Shown: positions 26,164 through 35,493, counted from the first letter of the stretch. The stretch is 64,000 bases of DNA from Alteromonas sp. CI.11.F.A3 (GCF_032925565.1 NZ_CP136708.1:2666001-2730000), one strand, 5' to 3'. Notes: generated by a model not told the origin, from the letters alone. Translations and numbers: made by a program.

Positions 26164-27153
26164 ATGAATAAACCACCTTTTGTCGTTACCGTTTTAGGAT
26201 TTGACCAAGCACTGGCTTCTGCCATTACTGGGGCACTCGATGTATTCGCATTTGCTGGGATTAGCTGGCAACGGATTCATAACCAACCCACCACCCCTAA
26301 ATTTAAAGTGCAGTTGGCCAGTTTTCATGGCAAACCTTTTCACTGTACTAACCAGTTACTACTGACCCCTAACATTGCTATTGAAGATGTCACTGACACC
26401 CATATTTTGCTGATCCCTACTATTGGCGGCGATATAGATACCGTTTTACAAGAAAACGCTAATCAACTTGTGCACATTAAACGGCTACAAAAACAGGGCG
26501 CGGATATTGCCGGTAACTGCACGGGGACTTTTTTATTAGCAGAATCAGGGTTACTTAATGACAAAATTGCTACTACTCATTGGGGCTATGCCGATAAGTT
26601 CCGCTCTCACTACCCCAATGTAAATCTACAGTCTGAAAAGATGGTAACTGAACAAGATGCTATTTTTTGTGCAGGTGGCGGCATGGCGTGGATAGATTTA
26701 GCAATTTTGCTTATAGAACGGTATTGCGGTCATCAAGTAGCAAGTGATACTGCTAAATCTCACGTACTCGACTTTTCTAGGCCAAATCAAACCGTGTATG
26801 CCAGTAGTCGTCAGCATAAATTTCACCAAGATAAAGATGTGTTAGCAGTGCAAAATTACTTGGAAGTACATTTTACAAAACGTCTCACGCTGAAACTTGT
26901 TGCCCACGAACATAATATGACTGAGCGCACATTAATAAGGCGTTTCAAGCAAGCCTGTGCAATAACGCCTATCCAATATTTACAAGGTTTACGGTTAGAA
27001 CAAGCACGAAAAATTTTAGAAACGTCTATGTCTCCTCTTGAATCAATTGTGAATAGTGTGGGTTACGAAGACCTCAGTTCTTTCACTCGGCTTTTCAAAA
27101 AAAATACGGGTTTATCACCTTCACAATACCGCGCCAAGTTCATAAGAAAATAA
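26164..27153 (+). CDS. GlxA-type AraC family transcriptional regulator
   Basis: A 329-residue regulator with an N-terminal DJ-1/PfpI-like sensor domain (about residues 5-190, including GNCTGTFLLAESGLL at the nucleophile-elbow position and FCAGGGMAWIDLAI). It has a C-terminal AraC helix-turn-helix pair (about 225-325, MTERTLIRRFKQACAITPIQYLQGLRLEQARKIL and VGYEDLSSFTRLFKKNTGLSPSQYR). Cys is present in the elbow, but these domains usually sense rather than catalyse. It is divergent from the acyl-CoA dehydrogenase operon and precedes the TonB receptor gene, so either or both may be its targets. ATG at 26164 has a weak ribosome site. Confidence 0.92.
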   Translation: MNKPPFVVTVLGFDQALASAITGALDVFAFAGISWQRIHNQPTTPKFKVQLASFHGKPFHCTNQLLLTPNIAIEDVTDTHILLIPTIGGDIDTVLQENANQLVHIKRLQKQGADIAGNCTGTFLLAESGLLNDKIATTHWGYADKFRSHYPNVNLQSEKMVTEQDAIFCAGGGMAWIDLAILLIERYCGHQVASDTAKSHVLDFSRPNQTVYASSRQHKFHQDKDVLAVQNYLEVHFTKRLTLKLVAHEHNMTERTLIRRFKQACAITPIQYLQGLRLEQARKILETSMSPLESIVNSVGYEDLSSFTRLFKKNTGLSPSQYRAKFIRK

Positions 27154-27275
27154 TTATTTACAACAAAGATAAGTTTTTGTTACCTAGTTTGTGTAAAATG
27201 CCACGCCGCGTACAGACCGCTTTTTCTGTACCAAAAAACACTATAAAAGTATAATTTAAAACTCTTGGTGGACAC

Positions 27276-29525
27276 ATGAGAACACATAAACTTGCCTCAC
27301 TGGCGCTTGCAGTTAGTGCAGCGTTCAGTACTTCTATCGTTGCTCAAGAAGCAGAAACAATACAAAAGAAAGAAACTGCGCTTGAACAAATTACCGTAAC
27401 CGCTCAAAAACGCACCCAGTCAATACAGGAAGTGCCTATTTCTGTAGCGACCCTAAGTGGTGAGAAATTTGAAAGCTTGTTTTCAGGTGGTGAAGATATT
27501 CTAGCATTGGCCGTTCGCGTGCCTGGTCTTTATGCTGAATCGTCAAATGGTCGCGTAGCACCCCGTTTTTATATTCGTGGCCTAGGTAACACTGACTTTG
27601 ACTTGGCTGCCTCACAACCTGTTTCTATTATCATGGATGAAGTGGTAATGGAAAATGTGGTACTGAAAAGCTTCCCACTTTTTGATGTTCAACAAGTTGA
27701 AGTATTACGTGGCCCACAAGGAACCTTGTTTGGACGTAACACGACAGCCGGTATCATTAAGTTCGATACAGTAAAACCTACACAAGATTTAGAAGGTTAC
27801 GCTAAGGCCGGTTTTGGTTCTTACGGCACCATGAACTTTGAAGGTGCTATTAGTGGCGGTTTAACTGATGAGCTATCAGCCCGTTTATCATTGTTATCGC
27901 AAGAGCGTGATGATTACATCGACAATGCTTTTACCGGTGAAAACGATGCAATTGGCGGCTTTGATGAGAAAGCATACCGTTTACAGCTTCTTTGGGAGCC
28001 GTCAGATGATTTCTCAGCTTTATTAAATGTTCACGGCAGAGAATTAGATGGCACAGCTTCAATTTTCCGCGCTAACGTTTTTGATGTTGGTAGCAATAAC
28101 TTAAACGCAAATTACGACCGCGATACCATTTATTATGATGGAGATATCGACGGTAACGGTGCAGACAATAACCCTCAAGAATATGACGGTTTCGGCGCTT
28201 CACTAAAACTTGAATACGACATGGATGATGTCACTTTCACATCAATCTCAGCAATGGAAACCGCTGACGGTTCAAGTCTTGGTGACATTGATGGTGGTTT
28301 CAACAATGCTGATGGCACATCAGGCCCTGGATTCATTCCATTCTCTGCCGTTACTCAAGACAATCTAGACGACCTTGAGCAATATACGCAGGAATTCCGT
28401 TTATCAAGCAACACCACTGACGCAATGAACTGGCAGTTAGGCACATTCTATTATGATGCGTCTTTCAACGTAACGAGTGTAGACGGTTTTTACGGTGCAA
28501 CCACCGTTTTCCATGAAAACAGAACATGGGCAGTATTTGGCCAGACTTCTTACCAAGTTAACGAGAAGCTAAATATTACCGGTGGTCTTCGTTATACCCA
28601 TGACGAAAAATCATTGATTGTTGGCGATCAAAACGTAGATGGCTTCGCCGTAGTTATTGGCGCAGCTAGCGTGCAAGACTACGAACCGATTAACGTTGAC
28701 GATGGACAAACCAGTTTTGAACTTAGCGCTAATTACCGTATCACAGACGATATGTCTGCATACGCTCGCTACTCAAATGGTTTCCGTGCTCAAACTATTC
28801 AAGGTCGCGATGTAGCGTTTGAAAGCTCACCATCTGTGGCTGACGCTGAAACTATTAACTCTTATGAAGTTGGTTTTAAATCTGATTTGCTAGATGGAAC
28901 ACTTCGCCTTAACGGTGCAGCGTTCTACTACACAGTTGACGATATGCAATTGTCAGCCATTGGCGGTGGTAACAACTTTACTGCATTGGTTAATGCCGAT
29001 GAAGGCGAAGCCTATGGTTTTGAAATTGACTCTCAATGGTTAGCAACAGATGAACTAACGTTCACAGCTGGCTACAGCTACAACCATACAGAAATTAAAG
29101 ATGACACATTGACGATTGGCGGTTGTGGTTCGTGTACCATTACTGATCCCGTAGCAGATGATGGTAACTACATTGTTGACGGTAACCCGTTCCCACAAGC
29201 ACCAGAGTCAATCTTTAACTTTACCGCACGCTACACTGTGCCTATGGGCGATAACGGCGAGTTCTTCGTATTTACCGATTGGGCATTCCAAGGTGAAACT
29301 AACATCTTCTTATATGAGTCTGTAGAGTTCCAAACAGACGACAACTTTGAAGGTGGCTTGCGTATAGGTTACGAAAACTTTGAGCATAACTACACAGTAG
29401 CCTTGTTCGGCCGTAACATTACCGATGAAGATAACGTTAAAGGCGCTATCGACTTTAACAACCTAACCGGTATCGTTAACGAGCCACGTATTCTTGGTGT
29501 TGAAGTTAAGTACTCTTTCTACTAA
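27276..29525 (+). CDS. TonB-dependent outer-membrane receptor
   Basis: A 749-residue receptor: signal peptide ending near VAQEAE (residue 27), a TonB-box region LEQITVTAQKR, a plug domain with VLRGPQGTLFGRNTTAGIIKFDT, and a beta-barrel ending in the outer-membrane signature KYSFY. Receptors of this kind take up siderophores, vitamins or larger organic molecules such as glycans. This one resembles the substrate-specific iron-unrelated class by its long VPISVATLSG plug, but that is only an impression. No Fur box is visible upstream. ATG at 27276 follows GGTGGA. A GTACAG...CTGTAC hairpin at 27210-27231 lies in its leader. Confidence 0.92.
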   Translation: MRTHKLASLALAVSAAFSTSIVAQEAETIQKKETALEQITVTAQKRTQSIQEVPISVATLSGEKFESLFSGGEDILALAVRVPGLYAESSNGRVAPRFYIRGLGNTDFDLAASQPVSIIMDEVVMENVVLKSFPLFDVQQVEVLRGPQGTLFGRNTTAGIIKFDTVKPTQDLEGYAKAGFGSYGTMNFEGAISGGLTDELSARLSLLSQERDDYIDNAFTGENDAIGGFDEKAYRLQLLWEPSDDFSALLNVHGRELDGTASIFRANVFDVGSNNLNANYDRDTIYYDGDIDGNGADNNPQEYDGFGASLKLEYDMDDVTFTSISAMETADGSSLGDIDGGFNNADGTSGPGFIPFSAVTQDNLDDLEQYTQEFRLSSNTTDAMNWQLGTFYYDASFNVTSVDGFYGATTVFHENRTWAVFGQTSYQVNEKLNITGGLRYTHDEKSLIVGDQNVDGFAVVIGAASVQDYEPINVDDGQTSFELSANYRITDDMSAYARYSNGFRAQTIQGRDVAFESSPSVADAETINSYEVGFKSDLLDGTLRLNGAAFYYTVDDMQLSAIGGGNNFTALVNADEGEAYGFEIDSQWLATDELTFTAGYSYNHTEIKDDTLTIGGCGSCTITDPVADDGNYIVDGNPFPQAPESIFNFTARYTVPMGDNGEFFVFTDWAFQGETNIFLYESVEFQTDDNFEGGLRIGYENFEHNYTVALFGRNITDEDNVKGAIDFNNLTGIVNEPRILGVEVKYSFY

Positions 29526-29547
29526 GCACTACCTTGATTTAGGTTGA

Positions 29548-29575
29548 AAGTGCAGATCAGGTCTGCACTTCTATT
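29548..29575 (+). terminator. First hairpin after the TonB receptor gene
   Basis: AAGTGCAGA pairs with TCTGCACTT around a 5-base loop, followed by a weak T-rich tail. It is likely the primary terminator of the receptor gene. Confidence 0.7.
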
Positions 29576-29615
29576 TTTAGCCTTATCAAGTACTGCATTT
29601 AAGAATGATAAACAT

Positions 29616-29656
29616 AAAAAAGCGAAGGTGTCGTTTTAACGACCCTTCGCTTTTTT
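29616..29656. terminator. Second, stronger terminator
   Basis: AAAAAAGCGAAGG-type arm pairs with CCTTCGCTTTTTT, with GTCGTT/AACGAC in the inner stem. It has A and T runs on both sides and can work in both directions. The rest of the 320-base gap, 29657-29845, has no gene and is T-rich on the plus strand. Confidence 0.85.
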
Positions 29657-29812
29657 GTTCTTCTATTTTTAGCTTATGCCTTTGGCTTTTCTCTATTAAC
29701 TTTTACCTTTAGTTTTGGCTTTCGCTTTATCTTTTATTTCGGCAGTTAGCACGTTTGGCCGTTACTAGTGACTTAGTGACACTTACCTTAAGTCATTTAC
29801 GCCTTAACTCTA

Positions 29813-29838
29813 CACTTTAGCTACACACTTTAGCTACA
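29813..29838 (-). repeat. 13-base tandem repeat behind the SOS-linked gene
   Basis: CACTTTAGCTACA is present twice in tandem (29813-29825 and 29826-29838), 7 bases past the end of the minus-strand gene at 29846. On the minus strand each unit contains TAG and TAA. Confidence 0.7.
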
Positions 29839-29845
29839 CAAGTGA

Positions 29846-30271
29846 TTAGGCCGCAAATTGCGCGCTCTGCGCCCATTCTCTGTCTTTTTGTTGCCTGTCC
29901 TGCTGTAGCATTCCTTGGGATGCCTTTTCATGTACGCCCTTTTCTTCCAAAAGAAGACGCTGCAACTTTCGGCAAACATTCACCATACGAGACATCTTGG
30001 TAAAATAAACCTGCTCTATTAATTCGCCTTTTTCATTAAACATGAAACTGGCTAATTTGCAGTTTTTGTAGGGCAGATAAAAGTGGTGGATTGTGAATCG
30101 ACGAGATACAGGCGCGCCCATCACTTTTTGATACATACAAAAAGGCAACGAGTCAGCTCGTTTATCACCACCAAATAAATGCGTTAAGCGCTGGAACTTA
30201 TCTTGCCCTGGCGAAGATAATATTCCGAACTTTTCAATAAGTTGATCAACTGCTTTAACACCTGTAGTCAT
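29846..30271 (-). CDS. Unknown small protein, probable SOS-regulated gene
   Basis: A 141-residue soluble protein that I do not recognise. It contains a possible globular core (GILSSPGQDKFQRLTHLFGGDKRADSLPFCMYQK, then strands IHHFYLPYKNCKLASFMFNEKGELIEQVYFTK) and a basic helical segment, MVNVCRKLQRLLLEEKG. It ends in a polar Gln/Asp/Arg-rich tail. No signal peptide or membrane segment is seen. The frame can open at GTG 30280; ATG 30271 is preferred because AGGTGA lies directly before it. A perfect LexA-type box ends 15 bases upstream, so expression is expected after DNA damage. It is not obviously SulA, DinI, RecX or UmuD. It is transcribed alone. Confidence 0.7.
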   Translation of the reverse strand: MTTGVKAVDQLIEKFGILSSPGQDKFQRLTHLFGGDKRADSLPFCMYQKVMGAPVSRRFTIHHFYLPYKNCKLASFMFNEKGELIEQVYFTKMSRMVNVCRKLQRLLLEEKGVHEKASQGMLQQDRQQKDREWAQSAQFAA

Positions 30272-30285
30272 CGCGTTCACCTATA

Positions 30286-30305
30286 TACTGTTCATTTATA
30301 CAGTA
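30286..30305 (-). promoter_or_regulatory. LexA (SOS) box
   Basis: TACTGT-N8-ACAGTA is a perfect 20-base palindromic match to the gammaproteobacterial LexA consensus (CTGT-N8-ACAG). It lies 15 bases upstream of the ATG of the unknown gene at 30271. A TATA-like stretch within and after it can serve as the -10. The only other neighbour, the RND permease, ends behind a terminator and points the same way, so the box must serve the small gene. Confidence 0.88.
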
Positions 30306-30331
30306 TATAACTAATCGTACAAAATGCAAAC

Positions 30332-30367
30332 AAAAACACCGCATTGGCGAACCAATGCGGTGTTTTT
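30332..30367. terminator. Intrinsic terminator of the RND operon
   Basis: A perfect 16-base stem, AAAAACACCGCATTGG with CCAATGCGGTGTTTTT around a CGAA loop. It terminates the minus-strand RND operon and insulates the SOS-linked gene from read-through. Confidence 0.95.
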
Positions 30368-30417
30368 ATAATCCGTTTCGCGAACTAGACGGGAATTTTT
30401 CTATTTATTAGCCGGTG

Positions 30418-33400
30418 TTACTGCTGCTCTATCGATGCAGAACCCACTGATTCAATATGCTTTCTACCTTTGAATACATTTTTAATATCGTTCAATATTA
30501 GGTACAAGGCTGGTACTAGTAGCAAGGTAATAACCGTTGCAAACAAAATGCCGAAAGCCAATGAAATGGCCATAGGAATAACAATTTGTGCCTGTAGGCT
30601 TCGCTCGAATACTATTGGCATTAACCCCATAAAAGTAGTTAACGACGTTAATATAATCGCGCGGAAACGCTGCGTACCTGCACTAATGGCAGCGCGCATT
30701 AATGAATGGCCTTCTTGGCGGGCACGGTTAACAAAGTCCACCATAATCAAGCTGTCATTAACCACTACACCTGATAACGCAATAATGCCGCAAATCGACA
30801 GTACACTTACCGCCATGCCTAATACTAAGTGCCCGATAATGGCACCCACCACACCGAAAGGTATAACTGACATGATGATAAACGGTTGGCTATAAGATTT
30901 AAGAGGGATCGCCAACAGCGCGTAAATCGCAAATAAGGCAAACAATAAGCCCTGCGCCAAACTCATCATTGCATCAGCTTGTTCTTTTGCGTTTCCTTGT
31001 AACTGGAAATCAACTTTAGGGTAGCGTGCTAACAAATCAGGCATGACAGAGTCGATAACCTCACCTGTAATTTCAGACGGATCCATTAATGCCTTATCTA
31101 CCACAGCAGTTACCGTAACAGAGCGGCTGCCATCTACACGAATGATAGAATCAAAGCCTTCACCCACGGTAAAGCTAGCCACTTGCTGGAAAGGTATCTC
31201 TTGGCCGTTCGGCGCACGAATACGCATATTTTCTAAATGCTCAACTGAACTACGCTCTGCTCTTGGGTAACGCACCATGACTTTGATTTCTTCATCGTCA
31301 CGTTGAATACGCTGTACTTCAGCACCGTAAAAGCCAAAACGTACTTGCTGCCCAAGTTGTTGTAGCGTAATACCTAATGCATCGGCTTGAGGTTTCAATG
31401 CTAATTGAATCTCTTCACTACCACCTGAGAAGGTATCGTTAATGTCAGTTACGCCATCGTAACCGGACAAGATGCTTTTTAGTTCATCACTTACGGCTCT
31501 TAACGACCTAATATCACCAGAACTAAATTCGAAGCTAAGATCAGCACCACCACCTGGGCCACCAGGGGCGCCAATACTAAACGTCTTAACGCCTGGTATT
31601 TCAGACATTTCGTCACGCCACAGCTGATGAATTTCATAATCGGCCATGGTACGAGTTTCACCTTTGGTCAGTTCGGCAAACACCTCCCCACCCAAGTCAC
31701 CGTTATCAAACGCCATAGAGTGTTTGATTACACCTTCTCCGGTATCGTCACGCACCTTTTCATCCATTCGCATCATGCCTTCACGTAAAGCCGTAAGCAC
31801 TTCGTCTCGTTGTTTTAACGAAGAGCCGGGCTCTAGCTCAAAACTTGCAAACATGAAGTCGCTAGGAATACTGGGGAAGAAAACAAATCGAACAATGCCG
31901 CCGCCAAATAAACCAATAGTAAGAATTAGCATGGCCAAGAAAACGGATACCGTGGTGTAGCGATTGCGTATTGTCTTTTCTAGAAATGGGGCGTAAACAT
32001 TGTGTATAAAACGCTTAATACCTTCACTGAAAAAGTCTCTGAACTTTTGCAGTTTGTTAGCCTTTGCTGGGTCGTAAGGCTTTAGCTTCATGTGCACTAA
32101 ATGTGCAGGCAAAATAAGCTTCGACTCGATGAGTGAAAACACCAAGCAAATGATCACCACTAGCCCAATGGTTTTCCAAATGACACCAAAGGGACCAGAT
32201 ACCATTAGCATAGGAGAGAATGCCGCTATGGTAGTAAGCACCCCAAAGGTGGCTGGCATAGCCACTTTCTTAACACCTGCAATGACATTTTCGGTGCTGT
32301 GCCCTTTTTGATCAATTTCGGAATAGGCCGATTCCCCCATTATGATGGCATCGTCCACCACTATTCCAAGTACCAGAATAAAGGCAAATAAGCTCAGCAT
32401 GTTGATAGACACACCAAGCATATCGATAGGCATAACCAATAACGTACCCAAAAAGCAAACAGGCAAGCCAACAATAACCCAGAACGCCAGCTTTATTCTT
32501 AAAAACAACGACAGTACTAAGAACACCAATAAACCACCAAAGAACATATTTTCTAGCATCATGTTTAATCTATCCGCTAGATAAAACGAACTATCTCCCC
32601 ATGTGTCGGCGGAAATATGGGCTGGAAAGTCATTCTTTTTCTCGTCAATGTAGCCGTTTACTTGTTCTGATATCTCTAATGCATTTTGATCACCCACCGC
32701 TTGCACACGAAGGCTAACCGCTGGCTTTCCATCGAATAATGCATATTGGTTGTTCTCAATAAAACCATCATTTATATAAGCAACATCGCCTAACGTTACC
32801 CGTGTACCATCAGCATTGGTAACCAACACTATTTGAGAGAAATCCCAACCCGTGTAAGCCTGCCCTTTGGTTCTAAGCAGAATATCGCCATTTTCTGTTC
32901 GAATAGAACCACCAGGTAAATCGATACTCGACTGACTTAAACGACTTACGGCGTCGGCAAAGGTCAGGTTATATTTTTGTAAGTCGACCTCAGACAGTTC
33001 AACCGAAATTTCGTAATCCCTGGCACCAACAACTTGCACGCTCGAAATACCAGGAAGGTTTGCAACATCATCGCGAATGTCTTTTGCAAACTCTTTCAGT
33101 TCACGTTCACTGGCATCGCCAAACACAGATATCCAAATAACATCTTGCTGAATCTTTTGGCGATAGATAACTGGCTTTTCTGTATCGGCTGGAAAAAGAG
33201 GTATGGCATCAACTTGCACCTTCACTTCATCAAGTAAAGATTGGATATCGTAATCTTCTTCAACTTGAATGCTCACCGTACCCATCCCCTCTACCGCAGT
33301 AGAAGTGACTTGTTTAATGCCTTCTAAGTTCTTAATCGACTCTTCTATCTTGAGAATTACGCCCTCTTCTACTTCTTGAGGCGCAGCACCCAAGTACGGT

Positions 33401-33567
33401 ACGCGAACGTTAATGATGTCTATTTCAAAACTAGGGAAAACTTGCTTTTGAATACTAAAGGCACCAAATAGCCCGCCAACAATTAACAACCACATCAACA
33501 GGTTTGCGGCAACATTGTTGCGCGCAAACCAAGCGATTAACCCTTTTTGCGTATCAATTTGACTCAT
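30418..33567 (-). CDS. RND efflux pump permease (HAE1/AcrB-type)
   Basis: A 1049-residue inner-membrane proton-driven pump with two large periplasmic loops. The N-terminal segment IAWFARNNVAANLLMWLLIVGGLFGAF is TM1. FAFILVLGIVVDDAIIMGESAY in TM4 carries the conserved Asp pair of the proton relay. The second half contains GIIALSGVVVNDSLIMVDFVNRA and TSLTTFMGLMPIVFE. It starts with ATG overlapping the adaptor stop (TAATG) and so is translationally coupled. The sequence resembles the group close to MexK/CusA-unrelated organic exporters; the substrate is not known. The outer-membrane channel must be encoded elsewhere. Confidence 0.93.
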   Translation of the reverse strand: MSQIDTQKGLIAWFARNNVAANLLMWLLIVGGLFGAFSIQKQVFPSFEIDIINVRVPYLGAAPQEVEEGVILKIEESIKNLEGIKQVTSTAVEGMGTVSIQVEEDYDIQSLLDEVKVQVDAIPLFPADTEKPVIYRQKIQQDVIWISVFGDASERELKEFAKDIRDDVANLPGISSVQVVGARDYEISVELSEVDLQKYNLTFADAVSRLSQSSIDLPGGSIRTENGDILLRTKGQAYTGWDFSQIVLVTNADGTRVTLGDVAYINDGFIENNQYALFDGKPAVSLRVQAVGDQNALEISEQVNGYIDEKKNDFPAHISADTWGDSSFYLADRLNMMLENMFFGGLLVFLVLSLFLRIKLAFWVIVGLPVCFLGTLLVMPIDMLGVSINMLSLFAFILVLGIVVDDAIIMGESAYSEIDQKGHSTENVIAGVKKVAMPATFGVLTTIAAFSPMLMVSGPFGVIWKTIGLVVIICLVFSLIESKLILPAHLVHMKLKPYDPAKANKLQKFRDFFSEGIKRFIHNVYAPFLEKTIRNRYTTVSVFLAMLILTIGLFGGGIVRFVFFPSIPSDFMFASFELEPGSSLKQRDEVLTALREGMMRMDEKVRDDTGEGVIKHSMAFDNGDLGGEVFAELTKGETRTMADYEIHQLWRDEMSEIPGVKTFSIGAPGGPGGGADLSFEFSSGDIRSLRAVSDELKSILSGYDGVTDINDTFSGGSEEIQLALKPQADALGITLQQLGQQVRFGFYGAEVQRIQRDDEEIKVMVRYPRAERSSVEHLENMRIRAPNGQEIPFQQVASFTVGEGFDSIIRVDGSRSVTVTAVVDKALMDPSEITGEVIDSVMPDLLARYPKVDFQLQGNAKEQADAMMSLAQGLLFALFAIYALLAIPLKSYSQPFIIMSVIPFGVVGAIIGHLVLGMAVSVLSICGIIALSGVVVNDSLIMVDFVNRARQEGHSLMRAAISAGTQRFRAIILTSLTTFMGLMPIVFERSLQAQIVIPMAISLAFGILFATVITLLLVPALYLILNDIKNVFKGRKHIESVGSASIEQQ

Positions 33568-34823
33568 TACTTACCCCCAGAAGAAGCAGGGCTGGTTTCA
33601 GTAGCATTGTCTTTAACGCCTACTGTTTCAGTGTCTGACTCTTTATCGTTCTCTGCTTCTGGTGGCATGGCAGGCTCATCACCTGGAAGTCTTACTTTCA
33701 TGCCATTGTAAGGATTCGGAACCGCACTGGTTACTACTAACGCGCCACTGTTTAAGCCACTACCAATGAAGGCTTCTTCTGCCGTGGTACGCACTACGTC
33801 TACCGGTACAATTTCAATTTCACGATTGTCATTTACAATTAGCACTGTGTTATCGAGGCGTAATATCGAGCGCGGCAATACGGTTAAGTCTTGCTTTTGA
33901 TGAGAAACGATTTTGGCTTGAACGAATTGGCCAAAGCGAAGTGGCGCATTGTCGCCACCATTAAATTGATAAGGGTCTTTAACTTCAACCACGGCGTAAA
34001 GCACGCGACTGCCTGAATCCAAAATGCCTTCAGAGCGAACTAACTTACCAGTCCAAGTTCTATTTTTACCGCCTACCGTGGCGTTTAATGTCACATCAGA
34101 TTGATTGCTTGATTGGTTACCAATATCAACAAACATCAAGTCTTTATCGGTGATAGGTAAACGTACCTCAGCGGTGTCAGTTGAATAAACGGTGCTTACT
34201 GTGGCCCCTGCTGATACAAATTGACCTAAGTCGATGTTTCGCTCAACCACGATGCCATTGTACGGCGCTTTAATTTGGGTACGATCAAGATTACGTTTAG
34301 CACGCTCTAGTTTTGCCTCTGAGGCTTTAACATTGGCCTGCTCTTTTGCTAATTGAGGTTTACGCAAGCCAAGCTCTGGCGGCACTACACTGCTGACTGA
34401 ACGCCATTCTTGCTCGGCTACTTTGCCTCTTGCTAGTTCTTCTTGAAGAGCAGCATGTGCTTGCGCTAGTTCGGCTTCGGCCAGCTTTACTTCAGTGCGG
34501 TAGTCATCTTGTTCAAGGGTGATTAACACATCCCCTTTTTGGAACATGCCCCCAACAATAAATTTATCGGACAAACTCACTACGCGGCCACTTACTTGTG
34601 CGCTAAGTGATGTTTTGTTGCGCGGCACTACATTGCCCTGAGAGTCAACCACAAAGCTAACAGGTTGGTATTCCATTGGTTTGGCATCAACAAGGAAGGC
34701 TTGCGTTTCAACGGGAATTTGCTCTGGCGGCTTACGTGAAGAAATCATAATTGCCGCAATAACAAACGCGACCAGAATGATGATAAGAGGTATACCGCTT
34801 TTGAGCCAAATGGAGTTTTTCAT
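33567..34823 (-). CDS. RND efflux periplasmic adaptor (membrane fusion protein)
   Basis: A 418-residue adaptor anchored by one N-terminal membrane helix (GIPLIIILVAFVIAAIMI). The two lipoyl halves frame an alpha-helical hairpin rich in Glu/Ala/Lys. RTQIKAPYNGIVVERNIDLGQFVSAGATV is the second lipoyl part, followed by beta-barrel and membrane-proximal domains and a Glu/Ser/Thr-rich tail. It links the permease to a TolC-type channel. The frame opens at 34910, but ATG at 34823 is chosen: it begins at the membrane anchor and has AGGGA 7 bases upstream. Its stop overlaps the permease start. Confidence 0.93.
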   Translation of the reverse strand: MKNSIWLKSGIPLIIILVAFVIAAIMISSRKPPEQIPVETQAFLVDAKPMEYQPVSFVVDSQGNVVPRNKTSLSAQVSGRVVSLSDKFIVGGMFQKGDVLITLEQDDYRTEVKLAEAELAQAHAALQEELARGKVAEQEWRSVSSVVPPELGLRKPQLAKEQANVKASEAKLERAKRNLDRTQIKAPYNGIVVERNIDLGQFVSAGATVSTVYSTDTAEVRLPITDKDLMFVDIGNQSSNQSDVTLNATVGGKNRTWTGKLVRSEGILDSGSRVLYAVVEVKDPYQFNGGDNAPLRFGQFVQAKIVSHQKQDLTVLPRSILRLDNTVLIVNDNREIEIVPVDVVRTTAEEAFIGSGLNSGALVVTSAVPNPYNGMKVRLPGDEPAMPPEAENDKESDTETVGVKDNATETSPASSGGK

Positions 34824-35184
34824 TATTTTCCCTGTAAAACGTAGTACTAATACATAACCTTTGAATCGAGACTCACCTATTTGCATAAGTGAAATGTGTC
34901 TGGCGAACAATGGGTTAAAGCTATACGTGATTTATTATTTTTTTATTGTTTCTAGTGTAATGTGTTTCGACGTGAAGCGCTTGTCTTCGTTTGTTAAAAA
35001 TTGTGAATTATTCAACTAATTATTGCGCTACTCATCGTAATATAAAAAAAACCGCATCGAATTAAAATGTAAGATTGCTAAATGAGTAATAATCGTTGAT
35101 TATTTAAACACCTGCACACTCGCAGGAAAAGTTGCACTTATCGATGCAACAACGAATTTGTTACGCTAAAAGGGATGACCTGTC
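34824..35184. other. Gap between the divergent RND operon and CBM48 gene, with two leader hairpins
   Basis: No gene is seen. The stretch is AT-rich. Close to the CBM48 gene are two hairpins in series: CCTGC/GCAGG at 35111-35126 and GTTGCA/TGCAAC at 35131-35150. They lie about 35-70 bases before its ATG and may form the folded leader of its messenger. Promoters for both directions must lie in the left two thirds, but I cannot place them confidently. Confidence 0.5.
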
Positions 35185-35493
35185 ATGAGCCTAAAAAAGC
35201 AATACCTGAAATCTAAACCCATTTGTAAAGTAACATTCCGCCTTTCCGCTGAAGAAGCAAAAAATGCCGATGAGGCTAGCTTAGTGGGTGACTTTACCGA
35301 ATGGGACAAGCAACCTCTCTCGATGAAAAAACTAAAGAGTGGCGATTTTACGCTAACGATCAATTTAGAAACCGATCACGAGTACCAATTTCGCTATTTA
35401 CTCGATGGTGATATGTGGGAAAACGATTGGGCCGCCGATGCTTATCTCCCCTCTACCATTGGAAGCGAAGATAATTCTGTGGTTCGTGTTTAA
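35185..35493 (+). CDS. Stand-alone glycogen-binding (CBM48/isoamylase early set) protein
   Basis: A 102-residue protein that consists almost only of a CBM48/AMPK-beta-type beta-sandwich. KVTFRLSAEEAKNADEASLVGDFTEWD, then FRYLLDGDMWENDWAADAYLPS, are the usual GDFNxW-like and YxYxVDG segments. Such small proteins bind alpha-glucans without a catalytic domain, perhaps to tether partners to glycogen. No signal peptide, so it is cytoplasmic. ATG at 35185 follows AGGGATGA. It is monocistronic with hairpins in its leader and a strong terminator. The binding partner is unknown. Confidence 0.85.
   Translation: MSLKKQYLKSKPICKVTFRLSAEEAKNADEASLVGDFTEWDKQPLSMKKLKSGDFTLTINLETDHEYQFRYLLDGDMWENDWAADAYLPSTIGSEDNSVVRV

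Noticed and set aside
30470..30895. A 141-residue plus-strand open frame inside the RND permease gene
   Set aside because: It is the antisense of a highly conserved RND permease, has no ribosome site and no family features.
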